Origin: Euwallacea fornicatus
Lineage: Eukaryota; Arthropoda; Insecta; Coleoptera; Curculionidae
DNA length: 64,000 nt
NCBI RefSeq assembly: GCF_040115645.1
Contig: NC_089578.1
Coordinates: 620,001-684,000, forward strand
Reading direction: 5' to 3'
Shown: positions 23,101-34,400 of the stretch, in pieces
Numbering within the stretch: position 1 is the stretch's first letter
Layout: each line of letters starts with the position of its first letter
Made by a program: the position numbers and the translations under genes
The notes under the pieces: generated by a model
The model's database searches: none
Told to the model about the DNA's origin: nothing
What the model saw: only the letters and a program-made list of their open reading frames with translations

Positions 23101-25952
23101 TTGCTGACTTCAACCTAGAGTAACTGGAACTGCCGCATGCGGAGCTTGGCGGTGCATAGGCAACCAGACATACATCGGAAAATATACCCCATTTAAACAG
23201 TAGCGCGGTTTAACCGGGCGCAGAGCGAAAGGAAACGTTATTTATTGGAGGATTGGGGGCCTTAAAAATTCAAAATACTGCAATTTAATAGAGCTTCGAT
23301 TAAAAGTGCTTTTGAGCGACGATCATTTATCTACCTTAGGATTTGAGAGGTTTATAGAGCTCTAATTTAAGGCCGATAGCTCAGCACAGATTCTTCAGGT
23401 TTTGACGCAATTAATTGGTGAGATGCTCAGGAAATTAAAAATAGCCCTCAATGATCTATAGTTGCCTAGAACGGCCTGTTTGAAGCAATATACCTAACGA
23501 ACCTAATAAATAACCCCACGGCACAGGCTGCTATTACGCGTCTTAAAGCAACTAGAGAGCAATTAATAGTGGGAGAATAGGTATTCTCTCATATAGGAGA
23601 ATAAGGAGGGAATAGGGTAGTCTCTTTATCGAACATGGGGCAGAGTTCCCACGTACCAAGAGCCTCGTTATTGATCTCAGTGCGCATCCGCGACCACGGT
23701 GACACACCTATGTCCACCCAAGATAGTCCACCGCCTTAACCAGCCGTAAGGGTCAGAGAGAAGTTGAACATAAAAGTTATTCAGTTTCTCAGGAAATTTT
23801 ATATTTTTTTATTTTACTGGGCGGCCCAGAAAACCGCGACGAGACCAAATACGTTTTTTTTTCAAGCGGAACACCCTATATAATGTTAAGGATGCTAGCT
23901 CTGCTTGTAGTTATAGGTATTTTTGTTGCTGCGAAGCGGGAAATTTGTTTAACAGTTTTTGGGTTAATCCAGTAAAGGTCGCAGGAAAAATGAGGTTCTG
24001 GAAATTCTCAATAGGTCCACATTAACTGGATTGTTCAGTTGAATACAAGGGGCGGTTCTACTAGAGTATGTTTCCAATTTTCGAGGAATTTTATACAGTT
24101 TCAAAATTTTTTTTTTTTATTTTCAGGTTTCAAGTGCCTCAAACACGTTTTTTTTTAAAGTGAGACACCCTGTATATAATAAATTCCTCTTTCAATTCTT
24201 TTTCAAGCTATGCGTATGTTGTGTTTGATATTTAAACCGAAGATATCTTACATGCATCGCTGTTCAATACCATAAATCAACATTTTTTTAATTAATATAA
24301 CTAATTGCATATTTATTGTTAAATTTACTTACAATTGTAAAATTGTATTATTTAACTAAAAAAGTATTAACAAATTGCCCGATAAATGTGTAATTAGTAA
24401 CTTAAATAGAAAAAATCATCATTAGTAATGTTAATCAGCTAAGTACGGAAAATCTTCATTTATATAGATATATACAGGGTGTTCCTTAATGATGTGCGGA
24501 TCTTTTAATTCTGCATGAAATAACAATGATGGTTTGCCGTATAAACCATGTTTCAACAACTTAATAGTCGTGTCCAAGAGATTAAATATCTTTTCCGATC
24601 ACATAAATCTCGTCCCCTAACGCCCGCAGGACGAATGCTCCTTATGTGTTGACGTAGGCCTATAAACGAAGGACTTTGCATAAAGTCCTTCCTTTATAGG
24701 ACTTTGGGGGCATGCGCACTTCCTCTGAAGGCACATGCCTGCAAAAGGAAAAATCTGACGAACTTAAATCCGGTGACCGGGGAGGCCGCGACTGTGCTCG
24801 ATTCGAAAAAACGCGAACGTTTGAAGAAAGTCAGTGGCGCATGAATAACAATAACAACCCCAAATGACATGCGGAATTTCGACAAAATCGGCTGAAGGAT
24901 TACTGAGATTTTGACGAAAAAACTATTAAAAAAAGAAAAGTTTGACACCCTGTATGTTGGAAACTGAGCGCTGCCGGCCTTATGTTCATAAAAACTTGTC
25001 GTTTTAGAATATCTCGAGGAACCACCCCCTGAAGCTTGACCACGTACTTATCAGCTGCACAGGCACTTACCGATTCTAATAAAACTCCTAAAATACTGAA
25101 ACAAATATCCAGTGGAACTGTTGTTGTTCTTTATTACCGGCTCAGCGTGGCAGCTGATCACCAAAGGGTACATATCAGGCTTAGAGGTCACCTAAAACAT
25201 CCCTCTTAACTCTCTTCACCGTTAACTTTCCCAGATGGGCGCCTACCTCAGAATAAGGCGGCGGCGGCGCCTGGAAATTGTTACAGCTGCTATATTGAGG
25301 GGGCGCATAGCAGGACCCTATGGAGTCCGGCTCGGAGCAGGTCCGGTTCCGGTTCGCCCCGGTCCTGCAGCACAGGCCCCCCTGGCTGTGCTTGCGCCAC
25401 AAGGAACAGGCACACAGTATGCCCGCGATAGTGGCCGTTACGGCCAACCAAAAGTACCTGTAAGGTGACGTTAGAGCTGTCGAAGGGGCCACAGGGTGTT
25501 CGTTCCCAGAGCTCAACTATGGGGACCTCGGTGTGGGGCACGAGGTTTTTTACTTCCCTCTTTAAGGCGCGGAGCTGTCGCACGTTTCGGTCGTGGACGC
25601 CCATCATCAACTTTCTCCTCTCTTAGGGGAAGTCGGTTCCGACCATTTCCGAAAGTCAACGGGACTCTCACACGGGACAGTCTCGAACTTGAAATTAAGC
25701 CCTTTGGTCCCCTCCGGCATAATGCATGGTGGCCGAGATCCGCATGCTTGAGTTCCAGGAACGGACACCCTATATAACGGAGGTCCTGTACCAGTGTCCG
25801 AGGAACAAGGGATTGGCAAACACGTTTCCAGTCTGTAGCGATGGGGACCGGGTCAGAGAGGGTTCCAACAGGTAGCAGCACCCTTGCTGGCAGCATTTCT
25901 TCGGCGAAAGACAAGTGTAGTGCCCTCCATCGCACTTGTTGGGCGTTCCTTG
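20134..25952 (-). CDS. WBP1/WBP1L/VOPP1-like PPxY membrane protein (5' partial)
   Basis: This is a predicted single-pass membrane adaptor that recruits WW-domain proteins such as Nedd4-type ubiquitin ligases. Exons in reading order are 25952-25870, 25457-25247, 25191-25138, 22462-22310, 22182-22008, 20911-20654, 20623-20369 and 20318-20134. They are phase-consistent and give about 457 residues. The start shows a compact Cys-rich domain (CDGGHYTC…KKCCQQGCCY). Immediately after it comes a membrane helix beginning YFWLAVTATIAGILCAC. The cytoplasmic part carries PPQY, PPPPYSE and PPTY motifs. A long Ser/Pro-rich tail ends EDDPHRDVCL. The CCxxxCCY-FWL arrangement is the hallmark of the WBP1 family. 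The first exon, with signal peptide, was not found upstream. The donor after 25870 (GTTGGA) is weak, but protein continuity supports it. Introns carry several inverted-repeat elements. Confidence 0.75.
20919..21962. mobile_element. Fold-back element filling an intron of the WBP1-like gene
   Basis: The left end reads TACAGGGTGTTCCAGTTTTA. The right end, read on the - strand, reads TACAGGGTGTTGCAGTTTTA. The inverted similarity extends through arms of about 340 bp (20919-21262 and 21622-21962) around a 360-bp spacer. The arms share, for example, the block CGCTACTGGCTTTT next to GAAAATAAAAAT. It lies wholly inside the intron 20912-22007, leaving only 7 nt on the acceptor side and 45 nt on the donor side. 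No transposase is present. Confidence 0.85.
23640..24174. repeat. Dispersed repeat ending in ACACCCTRTA, two local copies plus one at 26.2-26.4 kb
   Basis: The stretch from about 23640 to 23880 includes AACATAAAAGTTATTCAGTT, a T-rich block and GGAAAACCGCG-like words. It resembles 26230-26440 in order and spacing. A shorter relative ends at 24174. All lie on the same strand and lead towards an element-end motif. Confidence 0.5.
24473..24954. mobile_element. TACAGGGTGT-bounded element, about 480 bp
   Basis: The left end is TACAGGGTGTTCCTTAATGA. The right end, read on the - strand, is TACAGGGTGTCAAACTTTTC. Only the outer ten bases match, so this is either a MITE with short inverted repeats or two ends brought together. 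It contains no recognisable coding region. Confidence 0.5.
25490..25775. mobile_element. Short inverted-repeat element in a WBP1-like intron
   Basis: The left end reads ACAGGGTGTTCGTTCCCAGA and then GCTCAA. The right end, read on the - strand, reads TATAGGGTGTCCGTTCCTGG and then AACTCAA. About 25 bp of terminal inverted repeat is clear and weaker pairing continues inward. It lies inside the intron between exons 25870 and 25457, starting 33 nt from the acceptor side. Confidence 0.65.
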
Positions 25953-27001
25953 CTGCGAAGTGATTTCCAGGTAAAATTTTGCAGGGGCGCAACAGGGGGA
26001 TGACATGATGCGAATCGAAACGCGCAACTTGGAACCCAACGATGGAGGCTTCGCCTCGTGATTTTTTCACATTTATCGTTCACCACGGTGAGGGTTTGGT
26101 CAATAACTTTCTTGGGCTCTACATCGCTTATGCTTGTTCTACACTTCATTGGTCAGTTAATGCGTGAATTCTAACAGTTCGGCCCTTCAAGAGGAATTTA
26201 TGGGCCCTTGTGAGATAGAGAGTCTTGCAATTCGGACTTGAGTGCCGGCCTACCCGAGAGCGTGCGCGCGCGCAGGGTAGTCCACGTAGGATGGCCCACC
26301 ATCCTGTCTCACAAGCCGCAAAGCTCAGAAAAAGGTTTAATATAAAAGTTAATAAGTTCTTCGGGAATTTTTATATTTTACTGGGTGGTCTGGAAAACCG
26401 CGGCGCTACAAAAGTCATTTTTCACACCGTGTGCCCCTGTATCTCCGAAACGAAGCGAGTCCGGACCTAACTTAGTTCGTCCTAAATGAGTCTTTTTGTC
26501 ACCTCTAGATCCCCTGAAAGTTTGTCGGCATGTTTGTCAAACACTCAGTATAACAATAAAACTTTTTTTCTAAACCGTTTGAGGTGGAATGGCGGACAAT
26601 CTTACGTGGGACACCCTGTACATAGCTCGATGCCAGTAAAATTCGGACGATTTAAACAACCTTTAGTGGTAAAATACTACATAAAACACTCACAGTGGTC
26701 ATAAGTCCGGGGGTCTTGGTGTTATTGGAATTAACAGCGATGAGGGTGTAGAAGCAGCATAAGACTGTCGCATGGCACCTTATTTTGCGGATCTCAACCT
26801 CGGGGTTGGCCAATACGAATGGAAGACGGGGAACTATGAACAGATCAATCCATTAATATCGCTTTAAATTTCACAACTCAATTACCTTTGTAAAATTATC
26901 AATTTCCGTTTGTGCACGAATCGTTCAAAAATCGCAAAATACTGATTAGTTTACACAATTCCTATGCGGGACAAAAACAATAATCGCGCTTACGCAACAC
27001 A

Positions 27002-28327
27002 TACAGGGTCCGCCTTCGGCGGCCGACACAAACGGTAAGCGGAGAATTACGAGTTCGATGTATCTCTGTCCAGCGGAAAAAACTTGACGCCGTAAAAGAG
27101 TTCCCAACTTGATCTCGCTTCCGGTCAAACCGGAAGCTGGCCCGTACTTCATACTTTTTTAAATAGAACACGGCAGCTGGTTTCGTGGAAATGGTTTTTC
27201 GTCGAAAACAAAACTAAGTTCCACAATAAATTGCAGCACCGGTTCCCTGTGGGTTTTGGTTTATTCAGATGTGAGCCCTTGCAGAGCTTAAAACTCAATT
27301 ATCCGCCGAGCTGGCTGGCGTAAGTTGGCGAGATCGACCTTAAATTACTGGAAAAATATTTTTAAAAGTTATTAAAAAGAATGATCAAAATTTGAATTTT
27401 TTTAATTAAAAAAAAAACTAATTTGTTTCCAAATTCCCTGACACCCTGTATATGGGTGTTGTATGTATTTGTGTATCCTGTGTGCGCAGGGAACCAGAAG
27501 TCGCGCATGAATTCATTAAAAACTTGAGAAATTATCGCTTTAAGTTGGACATTTTATGACGTAACACACACGTATACAGGGTGACCCATGTAGTAGGTAA
27601 ACATACTTTTTCATTTTTTTTTTCTATGGAGCTCAGGTTAGTTCAGGTTAGTTCAGGTTAGTTACGACTTTTTGATGTATTTGAGATATTCTGAACGCTT
27701 TAATGCAACATCTCAATGTATAAAAAAATTAAAAAAAAAACTACAAAAAATCATAATAAAAACAGACCTACTGATAGCTAAAAGATAACAATATAAACTG
27801 CTAAAATCGAATGCATTAAACGTCGGAACTGTGCCCCATTGACTTCCCGAGAGTGGGCAGGCCGCAGTTCAAACTCCTCCGGAACTTTTCTCGTCCTCTG
27901 AAGAGGTGTTTGTTGAGCTTCTTGAGTGATTTCATTTCTTTAACTCTTCCATTTTGCTGGCCTCACTTAAATACCCAGCTAACTCCATAAAAAAGTCCAT
28001 AGGGGTGAGGTCGGGCGGTCGAGCAGGCCGCCCTGATTGCCCCGTCCCTCCAGCCCGTCGAAAAAAACGAAATAAAAACGTTCACACTTGAGATATGTGC
28101 GGAATTTCTCAAAGAGCCCGGAAACGGCGCGGTGCACACGGGGTTCCATGAGAAAAAAATGAAAAAGTGCACTCAAGTGAAGCACGGGCCAGTTTCCGGT
28201 TCGACCGGAAGCCGCATCAAGTTGTGAACTTTTTTACGGCGTCAAGTTCGGTTCGCAAAACGAAGATGCGTTAAACTCGCGACTTTCCATATGCGGATCG
28301 TGTCGGGACGCACAGACGGACCCTGTA
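27002..28327 (-). mobile_element. Mariner-type transposon with long inverted repeats, inactive
   Basis: The ends are TACAGGGTCCG on both sides. The inverted arms (27002-27170 and 28155-28327) share AACTTGACGCCGTAAAA and CTTCCGGTC-ACCGGAA with matching spacing. On the - strand at 27960-28060 a broken transposase reads RPPDLTPMDFF across frames, the block found in mariner/IS630 transposases. Two further end motifs point into the interior (right-type ending 27450, left-type starting 27575), so nested or adjacent insertions are likely. A 10-bp motif with core CAGGTTAGTT is repeated at 27633-27663. Confidence 0.7.
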
Positions 28328-31300
28328 TGACAATGGCCTGATAAACGATATAATTTCGCAACGCAAAACCGCTAATTTTCCAATTAATCCGCAAGATAAA
28401 ATCGTCGGATAACTTTTTAGCTGGTTCGACACGGCTATCGGGAGCATCTTGTAGCGACCCTCCCGTCGCCCCTCGGCCCCTTTGGGTACATTAAAACAGG
28501 AAATGTGTCTTTTGGAAGCGTGCCAGATAATTTTGGGGAGCTCATGGCCAAGTTCTCTGCTCAAATAAAATGCACGGAAATTTGGCATTATTGGACTGCA
28601 CACATCCACTGCGCTTGCAGCATAAATTTCCTTGAGCTGAAGCTGGTCAAAGCAGTGCTGCTGATGATTTCTGAGGCGAGAAGCTACTCATTCCATTACA
28701 CGCCATTTTTCCATCGCCCTAATGGAGATTTCTTAATCCACTTGCGGCGACTCAACTGTGGATTATTCCATCTGTCTCGGGTTAGAGCCCACGGGCAGCC
28801 GACGTGTCTCAGCAGAGCAGGTACGGGGCTACATATTTTATGAGGGTGAAATTATTAGTTCAGGGCTTATTCACTTTGCATTGGGGCCACTTAACGCGTT
28901 GTTTGTTGGGGCTAAAAGACTGTGCCATTGTTAACGACGTCGCATTTCTCCAGACACGCTGATGGCCTCGCAAGAGCTGACTTGTATTGACTCGGCCGTT
29001 CTAGTTTTCTCTTGTTTACCTCGGCGATTCCCTTCCCGACGCAAAAACATGTTATTGGAACTTATGATAACGTGTCAAGTGTCTATTTTCGCATCTACAC
29101 GCGTGACGCTCACGATTAACGCTCATGGGAGCGCGGGCGAAGTACTGCCACTTTTCGAAATTTTAAAGGCCGCAGAAGCCCCGACTTTCTGGCAGGAGCA
29201 GCGGTCGAAAGCCCCCCGAGTGACCTCTCGAAAGGCAAAGCACGACTTAATGCCTCGAGACTGCAAAGGCTCATTGACGCAGAGAGACGCGAAAAGAGGT
29301 CACGACCATGAGACTGCAATTAAACAAAATAATCATCCGAAGAACAAATCCGGCGCAGGGGACACGAAGTCGTCTAACATATCGTTCGAGTGGGCCCCGC
29401 GCTCCTTACATAACCCCCAAGTGCCCCCGAGGCGATGCACCTATTCAAAACCATTGCAACCAACCTCCGCTTCATCTCCGCGACGTTCCCCCCTTCACGG
29501 CACGCACCGCAGGACACCAGAGACTGGACACGGACATGGACTCACCTGACTTTGCATAAATGGGTGATGGCCAGTGCGAAGTCCTAAATCTCGCCGCACA
29601 TCCCCAATTTGCCACAAAGGATCCCGGAATTAGGTCTCCCGAAGGGTCGTCGTTGACGCGCGCCTCACGACCGACGCCATCGCACTGTCCACCGCCGAGG
29701 CGTCGTGACGTAACGCGGTGGCGCCGATTCGCCGGCGCCGCAATTTGCGAATCCGTCGCAAAAGGGCCGAGGCAGGGTGGCCAAGATTTCGGGCTGATGC
29801 TGCACCCCTCGTGTGTGCGTTTACTCCGTTTCTACGTTTGTCCGTTAAGTAGGGCACCGGTTTGAGGGAAAATGATGTCCGATGTCCAATGCGACCCTGA
29901 AAACCGAAAATTGCCCATCACGCCGAGGAACCGAGGCAAAGACCAATTCAACCCATAGCCGCGCTTAACGTGGTCGGTACCCGTTGGTTCAATCTGTAGA
30001 GATTCCTAATTTTTGCAGGATCGAAAATAATCGCCCCTCCACCCTTATACAGGGTGAATGTGGCGAGTGATCGCTCGACTGTTTGATATAAATCACACAA
30101 GAATGAACGAAACGAATGATAAAAAGCAGCAAATCCGATAAAATCCAAATCTGCGCTTCCTGCAGCGAAGTACCCACATGCACCGTTCCCACATCTACAC
30201 GTGTAATTATAGAAAACTCATTTGTAACCGTGACGTAACGACGTAATCATACATTGTGAAGGCTTCCACGGCCGGTCAAATTGCACTTCGGGTTCTGCAG
30301 CTGTACAAATTTCTTCCTGGTACTTCGTGAACATCTACAAATCGCTAAACTTCGCAAAGCAACAAGCGAAATACTGAGGCGACAACCGCATCCTCCGTCG
30401 TATTTATACGAATGTGCGCGCTTGCGCAGCGGCTGGAGACACTCCGGCGCACGCCGTTACCGACAGTGTAGGTATCCCCAGTTCAAGTGAGAGAGGGACC
30501 GTACACAACGTTCGACACGCCCACGCGACAAAGACTAACGAAGTGGGCGGAGTCAGTAACTTGCACGCGCAGATTAGTATCGATGCCTCCGCTCGTGCGG
30601 TCCTTCTCCCACTTGCACAATCCGTATGTTTCCACTCAAACTGATTATGCCTGTCTATATCGCTCATTTAGTCGGGTCAAAGCGACGCTGATGGAGTCCG
30701 AAGGAGCCAGCTGCGTTCGAAATTGAATTGCTTTGACGAAATTGACTAGCACTCTAACTTGGATAAATATGTCCGTACTTCCAGCTGATGTTCGAGACCA
30801 AAGGAAGTGGCAGTCGCATTGTCAAGAACGTAATCAGTGTTTAGGTAAGTGACTTTTCCACGATAAATCTGGGTCGAGTGTCTCCCTTCCAATCGAAGTT
30901 ATCGTCCTCGTGCGGAAGTGCCTCGATAATTAGTCCAGGGCAACATGTGCAATTTACTCCTTGCAGCCTAGACTAAGATTATACTGTAGTATATTACAGT
31001 TTGTTAGAGCATAGATTAGAGTGTATTTGCTCAGCTGCCCACCACTACAGGCACATGCACATATTATAAACAAGACTTGCGGTCAGTTTCCGACACTGGT
31101 CGCACGGGAGGACACTCCCTCCGTTGCCCAATCGGCTTTAGTAACGTTCGCTGGGTATGAGGACGAAGGGACAGGGAAAAACGTCTTGGACCGCGGCTTT
31201 ATGACCTCTTGCAACATAATAATTAATGTACATTTGTATCGCAGTTTCGTTTTATATTCCGTAACTAGTGTGTTTAATGAATAAAAAACGACGATTTCAA
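28328..31300. other. GC-rich stretch without a confirmed gene
   Basis: Open frames such as 28962-29549 (+, 195 codons) and 30404-30667 (-) show no domain and no splice partner. The region 29000-30650 is richer in G+C and CG dinucleotides than its neighbours. It could hold the promoter and missing first exon of the WBP1-like gene, but I could not identify that exon. A lone element end (TACAGGGTG) starts at 30048. Confidence 0.45.
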
Positions 31301-31307
31301 CGAACCA

Positions 31308-31313
31308 TTTATT
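31308..31313 (-). promoter_or_regulatory. Likely poly(A) signal of RAB3GAP2
   Basis: AATAAA on the - strand lies about 96 nt after the RAB3GAP2 stop codon. Confidence 0.5.
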
Positions 31314-31408
31314 AAATAATCATTCTATATAAGTAATCGTTCAAAAATTGACTAAAGGTCTTATAGGATTGTGCCGAACCCACAGCAAAGCGACGACCTC
31401 CACCTCTA

Positions 31409-34400
31409 TTACTGAACGTTAATGTCCTGTAAGGTTCCGCACGCATCCAGGACAAGTTCGGCCAGTTTGAGCAGCTCCCTTTCATTAGCACCCATGCAGT
31501 CCAGGGCGTGTTTTGCCAACGTCTTTATATTGTTAAGGTCACTCGGTGAGCACCAGAAACCGGTCTAAATGACATATCATCGATGAGTCATTAGCTTGAG
31601 ACACTCATTGGCTCTGCGCTTACCACTGACTTCAGGTACCTGCTCAATATCGGCGATAGAGCGGCGATATTCTCGCTCAAGTTAGGAGACGACGAGAGGT
31701 ATTGAGACAATCGATTGGTCGCGACTTTCAACAGTTCCTCTCCTAACAAAGGGCGGTCGCTGATTGCAGGGATTAAGTCCTGAGCAATTAAGTCGTAGCC
31801 GTTCATGTAAAGCTGCGCAATTTGGAATCTGAAATACGGTTTGGAATCAGCGATGAATTAAGGGAAACTCGAGTAAAGGTGCCTCCTGAGGCTGTCGACG
31901 CCCAGGTTCCAGATCCGGGCCAACGTCAGGCATTTGTCCATCCACTCGACGTGCTCCTTGCAGTAAATCTGACCATTTTCGTTCAGAGAAACCGTCTCTA
32001 AACTGGCCGTAATAATTTTCCTTAAGAACTGATCTCTCGAGGAATTGATCTTCAAATCTGACTTGTTCCAATTGATTTCCACCTGCTGTTGAAAATCTGC
32101 AATTTCGCACTCAACAATTGTGACTCCGGCCATGAACTGTGTTTTACCAGTGAATAATAAGTTGATCAAAGACGCCTCAAAGAGGCTGTTGACGGGCTTG
32201 GAGTGCTTGACTGTAAACTTGGTCATCATGTAGAGCACTAAGCACAGCTGATAATGGAGATGGACCAGGTCGAAATCGACCTCCTTTTGGTTAACGGCGA
32301 GTTCTATCAAAGCCTGGGGACCTCCGCTCTCCCATATGGCCTCAAACTTTAACTCCCGCTTTACCAAACCGCAGTTCTTTTGCAGTACTTCCAGATGCGA
32401 GTCCATGAATTCGACGCATATTCCTGGAAAATTAGTCTCCAAACGATGCTCACGGCCCTAATGGGACTCACCGATAAACGCCACAATTTGTTTATCCGAT
32501 AACCCAGTATCTTGTTGGCACAGCCGGTCTTTCGGCAACTTTCCGACCTTATTGATCAACTTAGTGCTACTCTCCACGACAATCTTTAAATGAGCGTTCC
32601 AAACCAGCTGGAACAGCCCCATTTTGACGCCCGTGTCTGGCACCGAATTTAAGCATTTCAACGCGGCCCTTAAATTATCAATGATCGCAATCTCTTTACG
32701 CCAGGCTAACGCGTATTCCCAACACATGTTGGCCAGCAAATTGCTGACCTCTAAACTATAAGGAAATTGCTCCTTTAGTAGGTTCAAGTACTTGAAGACG
32801 GCCTCGGACTTTACTTGGTCGATCGACTCTAAGTGCATGCCCTCTGATATTTGATATGCGGTCATTTGTCCTGCAAGGTCCCCTACAGGTGCGTGCGTTT
32901 GCTCGTCATCACCTAAAGATTAAAATCCGACGTTTTAGCGCCATGCACCGGGCGTTCAGTATTACAAGGGGAAAACTTTAGTCGGGTTCCTGTTAAAGAG
33001 TGGTACTAGTTTGCTATGTTTCTGAATCTGCAAGGGCCCCTGCGCCGACGCAACAAGTCAAAAAAGCTCAAAAATATAATTTCCCTTCAGATTGGTGGAG
33101 CGGGAAAAATCCAACAAACGCTCAGAACGGAAATCTCACACTTCCAGTCCTGAATCGAAGACCCTGTATGGCAAACTAGTTTTCGACGCAGGCTACACGA
33201 TTAAAAGCTTCCCGTTGCAATACCCCGATCGCATTCCCAGGCAAGTACCCACCTGCCTGATTATTCATAAAAATAATCTCATTTATTGTAATGTTGTAAG
33301 GGTCGACCCCACAGGAAGTGAGCCACTGAGCGGTCAACTCGCTCACGCACCCCTTGCCGCCCTCTAAGATATATCGCAGACTTACTGGAACTTTGCTGTG
33401 AGTGAGGCAAGGTAACGAGGGGTTCCGAATTGCAGGGCTGATCGACAAAATTATGCAAAGCATCGAAACGTCTTCCAGCTTCCCTGCAAGACGTTGATGG
33501 GGCTACAATGCAGTGTATAAGGTTTTCATAGAATACCTATTAACAAAGACCACTGGACATTTTCCTGCGTCAGCACTTCGATGTTTTCCTCGTCCTGTGC
33601 AGCTTCATACTTCTGGACGACATTCTTGCACAGAATCGCGGCCATCAGGGCCGGAAAAGGCCTGACGTTGTTCGCCAGTTTTTCCCTTATGTTTTCCCAA
33701 AATAAAGATATATCGTCCTCGTCGCTGATTGGGATGTCTTTGTCCGCGATTTTCATTAAGACACCTATAGTTTTCAGAAAGTTGGACATGTCTGCTTCGA
33801 GGTTTCGAGTGATGTCCAAAGGCCTGTTCACCCAGAAATCGATCACTAAGTCGAAGAGGTCTTTCACCGGGAGGCCGCATGATTTGAGGGTTGCGAACAA
33901 GGTCTCAAAGTTACGTTTCTTGCCTAATATATAGCTGCTAAATATCACCTAAAACAACTTTGACTATCACTGGTTTGCTAGAAAGACAGATGAGTTAAAT
34001 TCAAAGTTACGTCTGCCAATAATTAAAATACTTCACGAACACCTACCTCAGAGGTTTTAAATTTCTGGTGCTCCTCAATAGCAGGCTTCAGCGTGATAGC
34101 TGCTTTTGTCAGCTCAAAACTGCCCAAAAAATCTGACCCACTAAAGGAGGTTTCGCTTGAAAATCTCACATGGGGGGTCTTCAAATCATTGTCGCTACTA
34201 GAAATTGCTAGGTCCAGTAATTTTTGCAAGCCGCTTAAGTCTCTAGGATCCAAATTTAACTTCCCATTCTCTGCCTCATCGACAGCAGCAACTTCTTCGT
34301 TCGCATCATGATCGTCATCAGCAGAGAACACATAGAGCTCCAAAATAACTTTAATATTTTTACACATCACGTCAAAACTTGCAGCTTCGCTTTTGCCTGA

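Larger units (their letters stand above)
22463..25137 (-). other. Large intron of WBP1-like gene with repeats
   Basis: This 2.7-kb intron joins ISCHAEP to ANNLVPPTY in phase 0. It contains the element at 24473-24954 and two diverged copies of a repeat ending in ACACCCTRTA (ends at 23880 and 24174). It also holds a segment at about 24960-25060 that matches the - strand of 61916-62000. A TATAGGGTGTTG motif near 22998 looks like a further element end without a partner. Confidence 0.65.

Noticed and set aside
25513..26070. 185-codon open frame on the - strand overlapping the WBP1-like gene
   Set aside because: It runs in a different frame from the supported exons and crosses an inverted-repeat element. 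The composition is basic and Pro-rich without family features.
27633..27663. CAGGTTAGTT repeats considered as insect telomeric sequence
   Set aside because: Only three copies of a 10-bp motif. They do not match (TTAGG)n or (TCAGG)n and lie inside a transposon.
28962..29549. 195-codon open frame on the + strand in a GC-rich stretch
   Set aside because: No recognisable motif, and GC-rich DNA gives long stop-free runs by chance. It was not called as a gene.
29985..30010. tRNA-like GTTCAATC word
   Set aside because: No cloverleaf arms could be paired around it.
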